Positions 27,590 through 38,055 are shown, counted from the stretch's first letter. The stretch: 64,000 nt of DNA from Wocania ichthyoenteri Th78 (GCF_000789235.1 NZ_KN525716.1:3268100-3332099); one strand, 5' to 3'. Made by a program: numbers and translations. The notes: generated by a model from the letters alone, not told the origin.

Positions 27590-28864
27590 ATGGGGGCAAT
27601 TTTTTATGTTAATAATCAATACGAATTAGAAAAAACAATTTGGTCATGTAGTAAAGGAGATGAAATACATATACTAAGAGGAAATTATCCAGTTTTAATT
27701 TCCAAGCCAGGAATTAAATTTTATTTTCCTAAAGATTTCTCGGTTACAATAGGTTGCATTCCTCATCCCATTCAAGGTATTATAAAAACAGCAACACCTA
27801 AAGAATCTCCTTTTTTTGGATTAACTGCTAAAGGACACTTCCATCCTAATTTTAACATTGAATTTCATAATTTAAAGATGGATTACGATTTAATAAAAAC
27901 CAAAATAGTTTATACTATTACCCTTCCTTTTCCATTAAATATTCCAAAGGATACGGTAATAGTATCACAGAATGGAATAATAATTCAGTTCAAAGAGAAT
28001 TTAACAGATAAAAGCAATAGTAATATTATTAGTCATAAATCGCATAAACCTCCAAGTATTGGAATCAATTATCCAAAGGCTGTTATAGAATGCAGCTATT
28101 TAAGTTCAAAGCCTGTAGATATCTTAAAATATAGATACGAATTAGAAAATAGCGATACTATTATTATGACTACTCCTGATTTAATTGTTAGAGAGAAAAA
28201 AGACTTTGAAACGTTAACAGATATTATATCAGTTAATAAATGTCATCCAAAAATAAAACTTGATATCATTGAATATAAAGTTTTACTTTCTATTAATAGA
28301 TTCATAAAATCTTATTCAAAATCTATAAATGAAAACATAGTCGATGTTTTGAGTATAACCAACTTTCAAGAAACAAATCTTAGAACTATTATTTCATCTA
28401 ACAAAAGAGTCACAGAGTATATCTCATATAATTTAAACAAACCCACAAAAAAATTAAATGCTCTTGAATTTCTTGATATGTGCAGTAATAATATATCTGA
28501 CCCTGACTATCCTCTTTCAGATTATATTGAAACCTCTTTAAACAGATTAGAGTATCATATAGCTACATTAGGTATGTATCAACTTTTTGAACAATTATGG
28601 AATAAACAAGGTAGCAAATATAATTTTATACAAAATTTTGGATTGTCCTTGTCAGCTGTTAAATATATCCATGAAATGATAAATGCCAGAAATAGCATTG
28701 TACATGAAGGGGTTTGTAAAACTCAAAATGGTAGTGGAAATCAAAAATTTAGAAATATACTTGGAGCCGAAGAAAAAGAAATGACTGAGTACGATATCTA
28801 CATTAAGCAAAGACCATTTTATTGGTTCTACAATGGAATATTAGAAATGTTATCTGTTAAATAA
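27590..28864 (+). CDS. uncharacterised protein with C-terminal HEPN-type RNxxxH motif
   Basis: 424 residues, no signal peptide, so probably cytoplasmic. I do not recognise the full-length family. The first 80 residues (GDEIHILRGNYPVLISKPGIKFYF) look like the opening coils of a right-handed beta-helix. The last 200 are helical and contain MINARNSIVHEG, in which Arg367-x4-His372 fits the R-x4-6-H motif of HEPN domains, many of which are ribonucleases in toxin, CRISPR and phage-defence proteins. A flanking conserved-looking SAVKYIHEMINAR helix supports a HEPN four-helix bundle. One 60-base stretch at the gene start has only 14 G/C. The role could be defence, but a non-catalytic HEPN is possible. 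Confidence 0.6.
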   Translation: MGAIFYVNNQYELEKTIWSCSKGDEIHILRGNYPVLISKPGIKFYFPKDFSVTIGCIPHPIQGIIKTATPKESPFFGLTAKGHFHPNFNIEFHNLKMDYDLIKTKIVYTITLPFPLNIPKDTVIVSQNGIIIQFKENLTDKSNSNIISHKSHKPPSIGINYPKAVIECSYLSSKPVDILKYRYELENSDTIIMTTPDLIVREKKDFETLTDIISVNKCHPKIKLDIIEYKVLLSINRFIKSYSKSINENIVDVLSITNFQETNLRTIISSNKRVTEYISYNLNKPTKKLNALEFLDMCSNNISDPDYPLSDYIETSLNRLEYHIATLGMYQLFEQLWNKQGSKYNFIQNFGLSLSAVKYIHEMINARNSIVHEGVCKTQNGSGNQKFRNILGAEEKEMTEYDIYIKQRPFYWFYNGILEMLSVK

Positions 28865-28969
28865 AAATCTGGATTTATTTTTGAAACACCAATATATTGA
28901 TAAATAGTCATACTATAGAGTCTTCACTAGACCGCAAGATTTTCACACACAATTAATGTTTTTCAATAA

Positions 28970-29003
28970 AAAAAGGGTATCAATTAAAACTGACGCCCTT
29001 TTT
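28970..29003. terminator. bidirectional terminator between convergent genes
   Basis: AAAAAGGG (28970-28977) and CCCTTTTT (28996-29003) pair, with an inner TCA/TGA pairing across a 2x2 mismatch. Both strands give a GC stem followed by a T-run, as expected between the plus-strand HEPN gene and the minus-strand ThuA gene. Confidence 0.75.
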
Positions 29004-29023
29004 GATTTATAATAATGACATGA

Positions 29024-32000
29024 CTAGTGCTTATAATTTAACAAAATCCAATTCGCGTTAGCTATATATTGCTTTTTGTCTTTCTCATTTTTAAATACTA
29101 AATATAGCGAAGCTTCATTTACTTTAGGTTTTACGGGTATTTTGTAATACGTCATTTGGCCTTTATCTTTGTTGAAATATTTTAAATGGGTTTTACCAAT
29201 AAGATTTCCGTTAGGGGCGTTTTCTCTAATTTCAATAGCACCTTCGTAAGCATAATTGCCCGCAAAAAAGGCAGCGAATTTTATGCTTTCCAACCCTTTT
29301 AAAGGCACCGCATCAAATTTTAGGTAGGAATTATGAACAATAGAGCCTACAAGGTTTTCACCTTCGGCATTCCAATTTCCTAGGCCTTCACTTTTTTCAA
29401 TGGCGCTTTCGGCTTGGATTTTAGGCGCTATAAAAATAATTTGGTCTCTGGCCGAAAGTGTGGATTCTGGTTGTCCGTCGTTGCCATTATCCAAATAAGA
29501 AGCCATTAAAACGTATATGCCTTCATTTTTACTGCCCATGTGTTCGTTAAATGTAATACTGCCTTTTATGGGCAATTGTTTTCTTGCTTTGGCTTTGCTT
29601 GGTTTTAGCGATAAAATATAGGTAACCATTTTTTCAACCTCATCTGGTTTTAATTGGGGATGTGCGGACATCATGGTTTCTCCCCAAACACCGCTTCCGC
29701 CCTTTATGATTTTACTGACTAAATAACCAGCATCTTTGGTGGTGTACTTATTGGCAATCTCGATGTAAGTGGGGCCATTTACCTTTTCGTTGGTTGCATG
29801 ACAAGCTTTACAATCGCTGCCGTCAATAAGTTTTCTGCCTTCGGGCACCGTGTTTTGTTGATGCCCCAAAGTGGCTTTTATTAAATCGTTTCCTTCCGGA
29901 ATGTAATCTAAAGTTACTTTTACTTTATTGGCATCAATAGAGCCATCTTCGGTACTTCCGTCTTGCTTGTCGTTAACAATTACGGTGTAATTGACTTTTT
30001 TATTATCCCAATACGACTTGTTATTGGGCTCAATTTGAATGCTTATTTCGGGCGGGTCGTTACCTATCAAAAGTTTGGTGTTTGCCGTTGATGTTTCGCC
30101 TTCTTTATCGGTTACTTTTAATTGGACGTTATACGTGCCGGATTGCTTAAAGGTGAACGAGGGAGTTGCTTCTGTTGATTGCACTTCGTTATTGGTAAAG
30201 GACCATGCGTAAGTCAGTTTATCATTATCATAATCTACAGACTCCAGCCCTGAAAAATTAACCGTTAATGGTGCGGCTCCAACCGTTTTATCTGATGTTA
30301 TTTTGGCGATTGGTTTTCTGTTTCCTCGTATATATGAAACTCTATTTAAACGCGCATCCAGGTTTTGGGTGTTCCATTTTTGACCATATTCCAAAACATA
30401 TAAATTTCCGTCTGAACCAAAAATCATGTCCATTGGATGCGAAAATTCGGTGTTAGGCATAAACGGTTCTGCTTTTTTGTAATTGTGGTTTTCATCAAGC
30501 GTCACTACATAAATCCAATCTCTCATCCATTCGTAAACTATAAGTTTGCCTTCAAAATATTCGGGAAAAGCATTGGCGTTGGCATTAGGGTAATTTGAAG
30601 CGTGATAAATAGGACCCGCCATAGGGTTTACACCGCCAACACCCAACCACGGGAATTCCTCAGATTTGTCATAAGAATACCAAATGAGTGATTCCTGAGC
30701 TACGGGAAGTTCTTTTAAACCCGTATTATTTGGTGAATCATTAACTAAATGATTAGGGTCAAATTTTGCTCCTGATTCTTGAGTTGTAAAATTATAGTCG
30801 TTATAAACTTGATTGTTCCCTCTGGTGTAAGGCCATCCCCAAAACCCAGCTTTTCTAGCTTGGTCAAATTCGCCCATGCCTTTTGGTCCTCTGTTTGGGT
30901 TTCCTGTCCCAGCATCAGGACCAACATCTCCCCAATATAAATAGCCTGTTGCACTATCAATTGAGGGTCTGAAAGGGTTTCTACAACCCATCACATAAAT
31001 TTCCGGTTTTGTGTTTGGTGTGCCTTTGGGGAACAGATTGCCCTCTGGAATGGAATACGTGCCATCGTCTTCAGGTTTAATCCTTAAAATCTTTCCTCTA
31101 AAATCGTTGGTGTTGGCAGCCGATTTTTGAGCATCCCAAAGCGCTCTCCCTTCGCGCTCGTCAATGGGTGCATAACCTGACGATTCAAATGGGTTGGTGT
31201 TATCGCCCGTTGTGATAAATAAATTTCCATTAGGCCCAAACTCTAAGGCACCACCGCTATGGCAGCATTCCCTAATCGTGGGAATTTTAATTAATATTTT
31301 TTCAGAATCTAAATCCAGTTTTTTGTCGATCAAATTAAAACGTGAAACATGTTGCAAAGGTTCGTCACCTGGTGCTGAATAAAACAAATAAATCCAATGG
31401 TTAGTTTTATAATTGGGGTCTACCGCCAAACCCAACAAACCATCTTCGTTGCCATAAAATAAATCGAGTTGCGCAATGGTTTCGGTTTGTTCTGTTTTAA
31501 AATCAAATAATTTTAATGCGCCTCGGCGTTCGACAAATAAGATGCCTTCATTTGGTAATTCATCCAGTTCCATAGGCTCATTCAAATTGAAGTCTAACAC
31601 CTGTTTTACAAATCGATTTTCTGGAGGTATGCGATCCGATGTTGCTTTTGTATAATCGAGCGTGTTTTTACCAATGGCATATTTAATTCCACCTAATAAA
31701 TGATTTAAAAATGTTGGGTTTTTATAAGTTTCGTTTGTGTGTCCCATTTCGGTATAAAAAGCACGACCACCATCAAATTTATGATACCAAGAAATGGGAT
31801 GATTCTCGCCATAAGTGCCTCCTTCATAAGTGGTTTCATCTATAGTAATGAGTACATTAATATCTGGATTAATACTTTTAAAGTTATACCATTCATCTTC
31901 TTTTATCCAAGGCGTTTCAATGATTTTGGTTGATTCATGATTTTTATCTATCACATTTAGTGTTGCTTTTTGTATTCGCGGATGTCCTTCAAAATAGGCG

Positions 32001-32386
32001 CCAACAAGTTTGTTATACCAAGGCCATTCATATTCAGTATCGGTAGCAGCATGTACACCTATAAAACCTCCTCCAGCTTGTATGTAACGTTCAAAATCGG
32101 CTTGCTGTACTTCATTTAGAATATTGCCTGTAGTATTTAAGAAAACGACTGCTGAAAATTGTTTTAAAGAATCCTCAACAAAATATAGGGAATCTTCAGT
32201 GGCAACCACTTTAAAGTTATTTTCTTTTCCCAGTTTTTTCAATGCTGTTATTCCAGCTTCAATTGAACCGTGTCTGAAACCTGCCGTTTTACTAAATACC
32301 AGTATTCTTTCTTCTTTTGTGCCACATGAAATGATCAAAATACTTATGATGAAAATCAGAATGGATTTTATAAATTTAGGTTTCAT
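29024..32386 (-). CDS. ThuA / sorbosone dehydrogenase / PKD / cytochrome c fusion lipoprotein
   Basis: 1120 residues. Lipobox IISC (about residue 21). Domain order: ThuA glutamine-amidotransferase-like (about 27-240, ILVFSKTAGFRHGSIEAG, GGGFIGVHAATDTEY), glucose/sorbosone dehydrogenase propeller (about 265-690, GILFVERRGALKLFD, RECCHSGGALEFGPNGNLFITTGD, VMGCRNPFRPSID), PKD (about 705-790), cytochrome c with CKACH (Cys859, Cys862, His863), and a C-terminal carbohydrate-binding-like domain (about 985-1120). It probably oxidises a sugar in the periplasm or at the surface and transfers electrons to a partner. Last gene of the TonB receptor-xylB-xylA operon, 30 nt after xylA. Confidence 0.88.
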   Translation of the reverse strand: MKPKFIKSILIFIISILIISCGTKEERILVFSKTAGFRHGSIEAGITALKKLGKENNFKVVATEDSLYFVEDSLKQFSAVVFLNTTGNILNEVQQADFERYIQAGGGFIGVHAATDTEYEWPWYNKLVGAYFEGHPRIQKATLNVIDKNHESTKIIETPWIKEDEWYNFKSINPDINVLITIDETTYEGGTYGENHPISWYHKFDGGRAFYTEMGHTNETYKNPTFLNHLLGGIKYAIGKNTLDYTKATSDRIPPENRFVKQVLDFNLNEPMELDELPNEGILFVERRGALKLFDFKTEQTETIAQLDLFYGNEDGLLGLAVDPNYKTNHWIYLFYSAPGDEPLQHVSRFNLIDKKLDLDSEKILIKIPTIRECCHSGGALEFGPNGNLFITTGDNTNPFESSGYAPIDEREGRALWDAQKSAANTNDFRGKILRIKPEDDGTYSIPEGNLFPKGTPNTKPEIYVMGCRNPFRPSIDSATGYLYWGDVGPDAGTGNPNRGPKGMGEFDQARKAGFWGWPYTRGNNQVYNDYNFTTQESGAKFDPNHLVNDSPNNTGLKELPVAQESLIWYSYDKSEEFPWLGVGGVNPMAGPIYHASNYPNANANAFPEYFEGKLIVYEWMRDWIYVVTLDENHNYKKAEPFMPNTEFSHPMDMIFGSDGNLYVLEYGQKWNTQNLDARLNRVSYIRGNRKPIAKITSDKTVGAAPLTVNFSGLESVDYDNDKLTYAWSFTNNEVQSTEATPSFTFKQSGTYNVQLKVTDKEGETSTANTKLLIGNDPPEISIQIEPNNKSYWDNKKVNYTVIVNDKQDGSTEDGSIDANKVKVTLDYIPEGNDLIKATLGHQQNTVPEGRKLIDGSDCKACHATNEKVNGPTYIEIANKYTTKDAGYLVSKIIKGGSGVWGETMMSAHPQLKPDEVEKMVTYILSLKPSKAKARKQLPIKGSITFNEHMGSKNEGIYVLMASYLDNGNDGQPESTLSARDQIIFIAPKIQAESAIEKSEGLGNWNAEGENLVGSIVHNSYLKFDAVPLKGLESIKFAAFFAGNYAYEGAIEIRENAPNGNLIGKTHLKYFNKDKGQMTYYKIPVKPKVNEASLYLVFKNEKDKKQYIANANWILLNYKH

Positions 32387-32416
32387 TTTAATAATAGTTA
32401 AGTTAAATATTGGTTG

Positions 32417-33721
32417 TTATATATAGCTGTTAATAAGCTGTTCCAAAAGTTCTTGTTTGCCGCTTTTCAATTCGGTTTTTCCATTTTTAGAAGCTAATTG
32501 ATATAAGTCTTTTAAGCTTAGTTTGCCTGCTTCAAAACCCTTACCCGAACCGGAAGTAAACGACTCATATCTTTTTTGCTTCAGTTCTAAATAATTGGAA
32601 TCAGACAGTATTTTTTCTGCAGTTAAAAGTGCTCTGGCAAAGGTGTCCATACCGCTAATATGCGCTATAAATAAATCTTCCATATCGGTAGAATTCCGTC
32701 TTGTTTTAGCATCGAAATTAATACCGCCATGTTCAAAACCCTTGTTTTGCAAAATAATCATCATTGCCTCAGTGACTTCGTATATATTGGTTGGGAATTC
32801 GTCGGTATCCCAGCCATTTTGATAATCGCCTTTGTTGGCATCAATGCTTCCCAACATATTCGCATCGACCGCTACTTGTAATTCATGGGCAAAAGAATGA
32901 CCTGCTAAGGTGGCGTGATTGACTTCTAAATTTAATTTAAAATCCTTTTCCAAACCGTATTTATTTAGAAAACCCAATACGGTTGAAGCATCAAAATCGT
33001 ACTGATGTTTGGTGGGTTCCATTGGTTTGGGTTCAATAAAAAAGGTGCCCGTGAAGCCTTGAGCCCTAGCGTAATCTCTCGATTTGGTTAAAAACATGCC
33101 TAAGTGCTCTATTTCCTTTTTCATGTTGGTATTATGTAGCGACATATAACCTTCGCGTCCTCCCCAAAACACATAGCCTGTTCCCCCAAGTGCTATGGTA
33201 GCATCAATGGCGTTTTTTACTTGTACGGCAGCCTTAGTTAATACATTAAAATCTGGATTTGTTGCAGCACCATTCATGTATCGCGGGTTCGAAAACACAT
33301 TGGCAGTGCCCCAAAGTAGTTTAATACCGTATTCGGCTTGTTTAGCTTGGGCGTAAGGTAAAATTTGATGTAATCGTTTTTCGATGTCAAAAACACTTCC
33401 ATCGCCAACTAAATCGGTGTCATGAAAACAGTAATAGGGAATGCTAAGTTTGTCGATAAACTCAAAAGCAGCATCCATTTTGTGTTTTGCAGCGGTTAAA
33501 AGATCCGTATTAGCCCAAGGAAACGTTTTTGTTCCGGGACCAAAAGGGTCGCCGCCTTCGCCACAGAACGTATGCCAATAAGAAACAGCAAATTTTAAAT
33601 GGGCTTTCATTGTTTTGCCATTAATAACTTGGTTTTCATTATACCATTTGAAAGCAAGTGAATCTTTTGAATCTCTTCCTTCGTATTTAATTTTATTGAT
33701 TTTTGGAAAGTAAGTGCTCAT
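32417..33721 (-). CDS. xylA: xylose isomerase
   Basis: 434 residues, the class II xylose isomerase length. Diagnostic motifs: [32 protein letters not shown] and [13 protein letters not shown], which hold the active-site His, Glu and Asp metal ligands. Converts D-xylose to D-xylulose in the cytoplasm. The start lies 1 nt after the xylB stop, so the two are translated together. Base composition is closer to the 22-26 kb genes than to the AT-rich insert. Confidence 0.97.
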   Translation of the reverse strand: MSTYFPKINKIKYEGRDSKDSLAFKWYNENQVINGKTMKAHLKFAVSYWHTFCGEGGDPFGPGTKTFPWANTDLLTAAKHKMDAAFEFIDKLSIPYYCFHDTDLVGDGSVFDIEKRLHQILPYAQAKQAEYGIKLLWGTANVFSNPRYMNGAATNPDFNVLTKAAVQVKNAIDATIALGGTGYVFWGGREGYMSLHNTNMKKEIEHLGMFLTKSRDYARAQGFTGTFFIEPKPMEPTKHQYDFDASTVLGFLNKYGLEKDFKLNLEVNHATLAGHSFAHELQVAVDANMLGSIDANKGDYQNGWDTDEFPTNIYEVTEAMMIILQNKGFEHGGINFDAKTRRNSTDMEDLFIAHISGMDTFARALLTAEKILSDSNYLELKQKRYESFTSGSGKGFEAGKLSLKDLYQLASKNGKTELKSGKQELLEQLINSYI

Positions 33722-33722
33722 G

Positions 33723-35204
33723 TTAGTATGTTTTTTTTAATTCTTTTTCCCAATTATGATACGCATCTTCTATTTTAGATTGCATTTGTTTATTTGGTTG
33801 AATGGTTTCTAGTTTTTTAAACCGACTAAAAGCTTCGTCTGAAGATTTATAAACGCCAGCGCCAAGGCCACTACCAATTGCTGCTCCAATGGCGCCATCG
33901 GTATCGTATATTTCGATTTGTGCATTAGATAGGGTAGCTAGGGTTTCTTTAAAAATCCTGCTTTGAAACATATTGTTATTTCCAGCTTTTATAACATCTA
34001 ACTTCAATCCCATGGATTTCATAATATTAATGCCATACTGAAAAGAAAAAACAATGCCCTCTTGTGCTGCGCGTAATACGTGCGCCTTGTTATGGATGTT
34101 AAAATTAAGATGTTTCCATGTGCAACCATTATTCGCATCTTCTAAAATACGTTCGGCACCATTTCCAAAAGGAAACACTTGCAAACCATTTGAGCCCACC
34201 TCAACAGTTTCAGCTAATGCATTCATTTCGGAATAACTCAAACCCTGGGTTATATTTTTCCGAATCCATGCATTCAATATGCCTGTGCCATTTATACAGG
34301 CTAGAACGCCATATCGTGGTTGCCCGACTTTATGGTTAACATGTGCAAATACATTAACACGCGAACGTAAATCGGGTTTTATATCATCAACAACACCATA
34401 AATAACGCCAGATGTTCCTGCCGTTGCTGCAATTTCTCCGGGTTTTAAGACGTTTAAAGATAAGGCATTGTTGGGTTGGTCCCCAGATTTGTAAGACACG
34501 GGGATGCCTTCGGGAAGCCCTAATTGGTTCGCAATTTCGTTTGTAATTGTGCCATGTGAACTAAACGTATCATGGATTTCAGGGATTAAAGTGTCTTTTA
34601 AATCATAATGGTTTAAAAGCGTCTCCGAAATTTTATTGGCTTTAAAATCCCAAAAAACACCTTCTGATAAACCGCTTACGGTAGTTGTAATTTTATTGGT
34701 GAGTTTCATTGCAATAAAATCACCGGGTAGCATTATTTTGTATATACGTTCAAAAATCTTTGGTTCATTATCTTTAACCCACTTTAGTTTTGAAGCGGTA
34801 AAATTTCCAGGAGAATTCAATAGTGTGTCCAAGCAGTAATTTGAGCCTAAAGTGTTAAAGGCTTCTTTTCCAATTTCCGATGCGCGACTATCGCACCAAA
34901 TAATTGAAGGCCTTAGCACTTGTTTGTTTTTATCGACTAAAACAAGTCCGTGCATTTGATAAGAAATCCCTATGGCCGCAATAAGCGACTTATCTATTTT
35001 TGCACTTTCAATGAGTTTTGGAATAATTAATTTAACATATTCCCACCAAAGTTCAGGATCTTGTTCCGCCCATCCATTGCGATGCGCAATAATATCCATT
35101 TCGTCTTTTGGTTCGAAATTTTGAGCTATTATTGTACCATCAGAAACTTGCAATAAGCTTGCTTTTATAGATGATGAACCAATATCCAATCCCAATAAAT
35201 ACAT
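33723..35204 (-). CDS. xylB: xylulokinase
   Basis: 493 residues of the FGGY kinase family. N-terminal phosphate-binding [14 protein letters not shown], substrate-side YQMHGLV and WCDSRAS, and C-terminal [11 protein letters not shown]. Phosphorylates D-xylulose to xylulose 5-phosphate for the pentose phosphate pathway. The gene is 34 nt downstream of the TonB receptor and 1 nt upstream of xylA. The adjacent isomerase makes xylulose the clear substrate over other FGGY sugars. Confidence 0.95.
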   Translation of the reverse strand: MYLLGLDIGSSSIKASLLQVSDGTIIAQNFEPKDEMDIIAHRNGWAEQDPELWWEYVKLIIPKLIESAKIDKSLIAAIGISYQMHGLVLVDKNKQVLRPSIIWCDSRASEIGKEAFNTLGSNYCLDTLLNSPGNFTASKLKWVKDNEPKIFERIYKIMLPGDFIAMKLTNKITTTVSGLSEGVFWDFKANKISETLLNHYDLKDTLIPEIHDTFSSHGTITNEIANQLGLPEGIPVSYKSGDQPNNALSLNVLKPGEIAATAGTSGVIYGVVDDIKPDLRSRVNVFAHVNHKVGQPRYGVLACINGTGILNAWIRKNITQGLSYSEMNALAETVEVGSNGLQVFPFGNGAERILEDANNGCTWKHLNFNIHNKAHVLRAAQEGIVFSFQYGINIMKSMGLKLDVIKAGNNNMFQSRIFKETLATLSNAQIEIYDTDGAIGAAIGSGLGAGVYKSSDEAFSRFKKLETIQPNKQMQSKIEDAYHNWEKELKKTY

Positions 35205-35238
35205 CGTTAAACTAGTTTATTTGTTTTTAAGGTTTATG

Positions 35239-38055
35239 CTAAAAACTGTAATTTAATTTTAATAAAACCCTTCTTCGTAAAACGGGAAAAACCACAAAAC
35301 TAGCATCTGGATTTGCGGCAATAAATTCAGGCGTTGCACCATTGGCATTGGCACCAAAACTATTAGCACCAAAAAAGTTGGCTAAGCCTTCTGAATTAAA
35401 AAGATTGGCTACTAAAATGTCTGCTGATAGGTTTTTGCTTATTTGATATCTAGCACCTGCGTTAAAAACACTATAGGCCGGAAGTTTAAATCCGTTTGAA
35501 ACGTTGCCATAGCGTTTGCCCATAAACTGCCATTTTATAAAGGCTGAAATTTTATCTTTTTGATATTCGTTACTCAGATTAAACATTAACTTTGGATTAA
35601 AAGGAAGCGTGTTTCCTGAAAAATCTAAAATATTATCGTCACTTGTATCTACTGACCCTGCTGCATCATAAACTTTCCATTTAGTGGCTTTTGGATTTTG
35701 AAGAACCCCGTTAAAACGGAAGGTGAAATTTTGAACCGGCGAATAAACACTTTCCCATTCAAAACCAATCGTTCTTGATGTGTTAAATTGAATTGGCGTG
35801 TAGAAAATACTGTTATTGTCTGAATCAAATTCAAAATTAGCAATGCCAATATTTTTAAGCTGACTCCAAAATAAAGTACTTGTAAAAGAAAAATCTTTAA
35901 GATTATACTTTACACCAATTTCGGCTTGATTTATTTTTTGAACTTCTCCTTTTTTGTTGATGGGAACATTAGAGAAATTATTAAAATAATAGTTTAATTC
36001 TGGTGCTTTATTTCCTTGTGAAAACCTAGCAAACAAGGCGGCCTCGTCATCAATTTTATAGTTGATGCCACCTGAAAAAGACAGATAGCTGTAGTTGTAA
36101 TTGAAATTGTCTGTTTGCCCTGTTGGAGCTAAAATACCATTATCGTAAGCCGTATTGTCATTTTCGTCTAAACCGCCATTTTGGGTGAATGGTGCAAAAC
36201 GGTCTTTGCTACCTTTATGTTTAATGGTTTCGTAGCGTAAGCCTAAATCTAAATGAACGTTGTTGGAGACTTTCCATCGGTCATTAATAAACGTTGATAC
36301 CTGACTTACTTTAGCCCTAGCGTTCACAAAAAACAAACCGCCGTAATTACTAACGCCGTTGGCATCTGATAATTCAATTACTGGGTCACCAGGATTTTCA
36401 AGCGTTACCTGTAGCATTCTTGGATTAGGTTCGTAGGTTACAAAGGCAAAACTTCCTTGTGTAAATAAAGAGGTGTCTGAAAAACCTAAAGCAAATCCTG
36501 TCGTAATATCATGACTTTCTAATGTTTTTTGCAAGGTAAATTGATTCATAAACTCGTCGGCTTTATTGTTTTTGTACCAAGCCGAGGTTCCCATAATGGC
36601 ATCATTGGGCAAAGTGCCACTATCTAAATACTGTGCAGGTTGTCCAGCTAAAATACCGCTGTTGTTTACTCTAGCGAGTTCTGAGCCTGATTGCGCATCG
36701 CGAAAAATAACTTGCCCAATGGGGAAACTGGCACCACTAATAAAATAGGCTAGGGGGTTATTTAATGACACAAAGGCATTACTTATTGAAGTTTGCCAAT
36801 TCGCATCTTTGGCAGAGAATTTAATGTTATTCTTTAGCAACCAATTATTGCCTAAGTCTTGGGAGATATCGAAGCCAAAAGCCAAATCTTTGGCATGAAC
36901 ACCTTGTGATGGATCAAAACTATTTGATGCACCTTGTGTAAGGTATCGCCCATCTGGAATACTGCCGTTAAAACTTGGCATTAACAGCGAGGTTGAACCA
37001 AAATCCTGACCGAAAGCTGGCGTAGGATTGTCCCAATCTGTGGCAGCAACACCGGTATATCGATTGGTGTAATCATCTAAAATCTTTCCATAAAATTTTA
37101 AATATCCAAAGTCATTCTTTTTAATGACATTAAATTTAAACTGGCCGCCTTTACTAAACGTGAAGTCTGTGTTTCTTGCGCCATCATCATGTCTGTAATG
37201 TCCGCCAGCATTAAAAAACCAGTTATTGCCTAATGGACCTCCAATATTGGCATCTATTTTATATAAAGCATTCCCTTCGCCCTGAATACCATTTGATAAC
37301 TGGATGTCGCCGCTAAATTCGTTTTGAATGCCGTGGGACATAAAATTATAAATACCTCCGGGAGCATTGAGCGCCGTAATGGATGAACTTCCACCTCTTA
37401 TGGCTTCCACTTTTCGGGTTGTTAAATCTAAACGATGGAAAAGGTCTGGACTGTAATACGAGTGTTGCACTAAGCTAACCGGAAGTCCATCTTCTTGAAG
37501 TGACACATAATACCACCCCGTATCGTCTTCAGCGGAAGCTGAAATACCTCGCGTATAAACTTTCGTGAATACTTCACCTGCTGAGGCATCGGTGAATGTT
37601 CCTGGTATATTTTGAAGCAAATTTGCCGTACCTTGTGGATACACTTGTTGCATGGCTTTTGAACTAAGTGTGCTAATTGAGGTACTGGATTCTAATTGAA
37701 TTCTGGGATCAAAAGTTCCTGTAACGACTATGGTTTGTAAGTTTAGCAAATCTTCTTCCATATTAAATGAAAGTGTAACATTCTTTTGAGTGATTTCAAT
37801 ATTCTTTTTTATTGTTTTATGCCCTAAATAGGATATTGTTATTATATAGCTGCCTGAAGGAATATTTTGTATTTTAAAGATTCCATTAACGTTAGTTGTA
37901 GTTGTATAGTTGTTAGGGTTTAAAACAATATTTGCACCCTCTAAGGGTTTACCATGGCTATTTTTTACTTCTCCGTTGATATTAACTTGAGAAAAAACGG
38001 GATTACAAAACATACTTGTTATTGTAAGCAGAAAAAGCATTATAATTTTATTCAT
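35239..38055 (-). CDS. TonB-dependent receptor (no SusD partner)
   Basis: 938 residues. Signal peptide to about residue 23 (PVFSQ), a carboxypeptidase-regulatory-like domain (INGEVKNSHGKPLEGANIV, about 25-105), a TonB box-like LQTIVVTGTFD, a plug (about 115-230) and a barrel ending LLKLNYSF. Smaller than SusC-type receptors and not followed by SusD. It leads the xylB-xylA-ThuA operon, so it probably imports xylose, a xylo-oligosaccharide or another pentose-containing ligand. Fully conventional barrel with no frameshift seen. Confidence 0.93.
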   Translation of the reverse strand: MNKIIMLFLLTITSMFCNPVFSQVNINGEVKNSHGKPLEGANIVLNPNNYTTTTNVNGIFKIQNIPSGSYIITISYLGHKTIKKNIEITQKNVTLSFNMEEDLLNLQTIVVTGTFDPRIQLESSTSISTLSSKAMQQVYPQGTANLLQNIPGTFTDASAGEVFTKVYTRGISASAEDDTGWYYVSLQEDGLPVSLVQHSYYSPDLFHRLDLTTRKVEAIRGGSSSITALNAPGGIYNFMSHGIQNEFSGDIQLSNGIQGEGNALYKIDANIGGPLGNNWFFNAGGHYRHDDGARNTDFTFSKGGQFKFNVIKKNDFGYLKFYGKILDDYTNRYTGVAATDWDNPTPAFGQDFGSTSLLMPSFNGSIPDGRYLTQGASNSFDPSQGVHAKDLAFGFDISQDLGNNWLLKNNIKFSAKDANWQTSISNAFVSLNNPLAYFISGASFPIGQVIFRDAQSGSELARVNNSGILAGQPAQYLDSGTLPNDAIMGTSAWYKNNKADEFMNQFTLQKTLESHDITTGFALGFSDTSLFTQGSFAFVTYEPNPRMLQVTLENPGDPVIELSDANGVSNYGGLFFVNARAKVSQVSTFINDRWKVSNNVHLDLGLRYETIKHKGSKDRFAPFTQNGGLDENDNTAYDNGILAPTGQTDNFNYNYSYLSFSGGINYKIDDEAALFARFSQGNKAPELNYYFNNFSNVPINKKGEVQKINQAEIGVKYNLKDFSFTSTLFWSQLKNIGIANFEFDSDNNSIFYTPIQFNTSRTIGFEWESVYSPVQNFTFRFNGVLQNPKATKWKVYDAAGSVDTSDDNILDFSGNTLPFNPKLMFNLSNEYQKDKISAFIKWQFMGKRYGNVSNGFKLPAYSVFNAGARYQISKNLSADILVANLFNSEGLANFFGANSFGANANGATPEFIAANPDASFVVFPVLRRRVLLKLNYSF

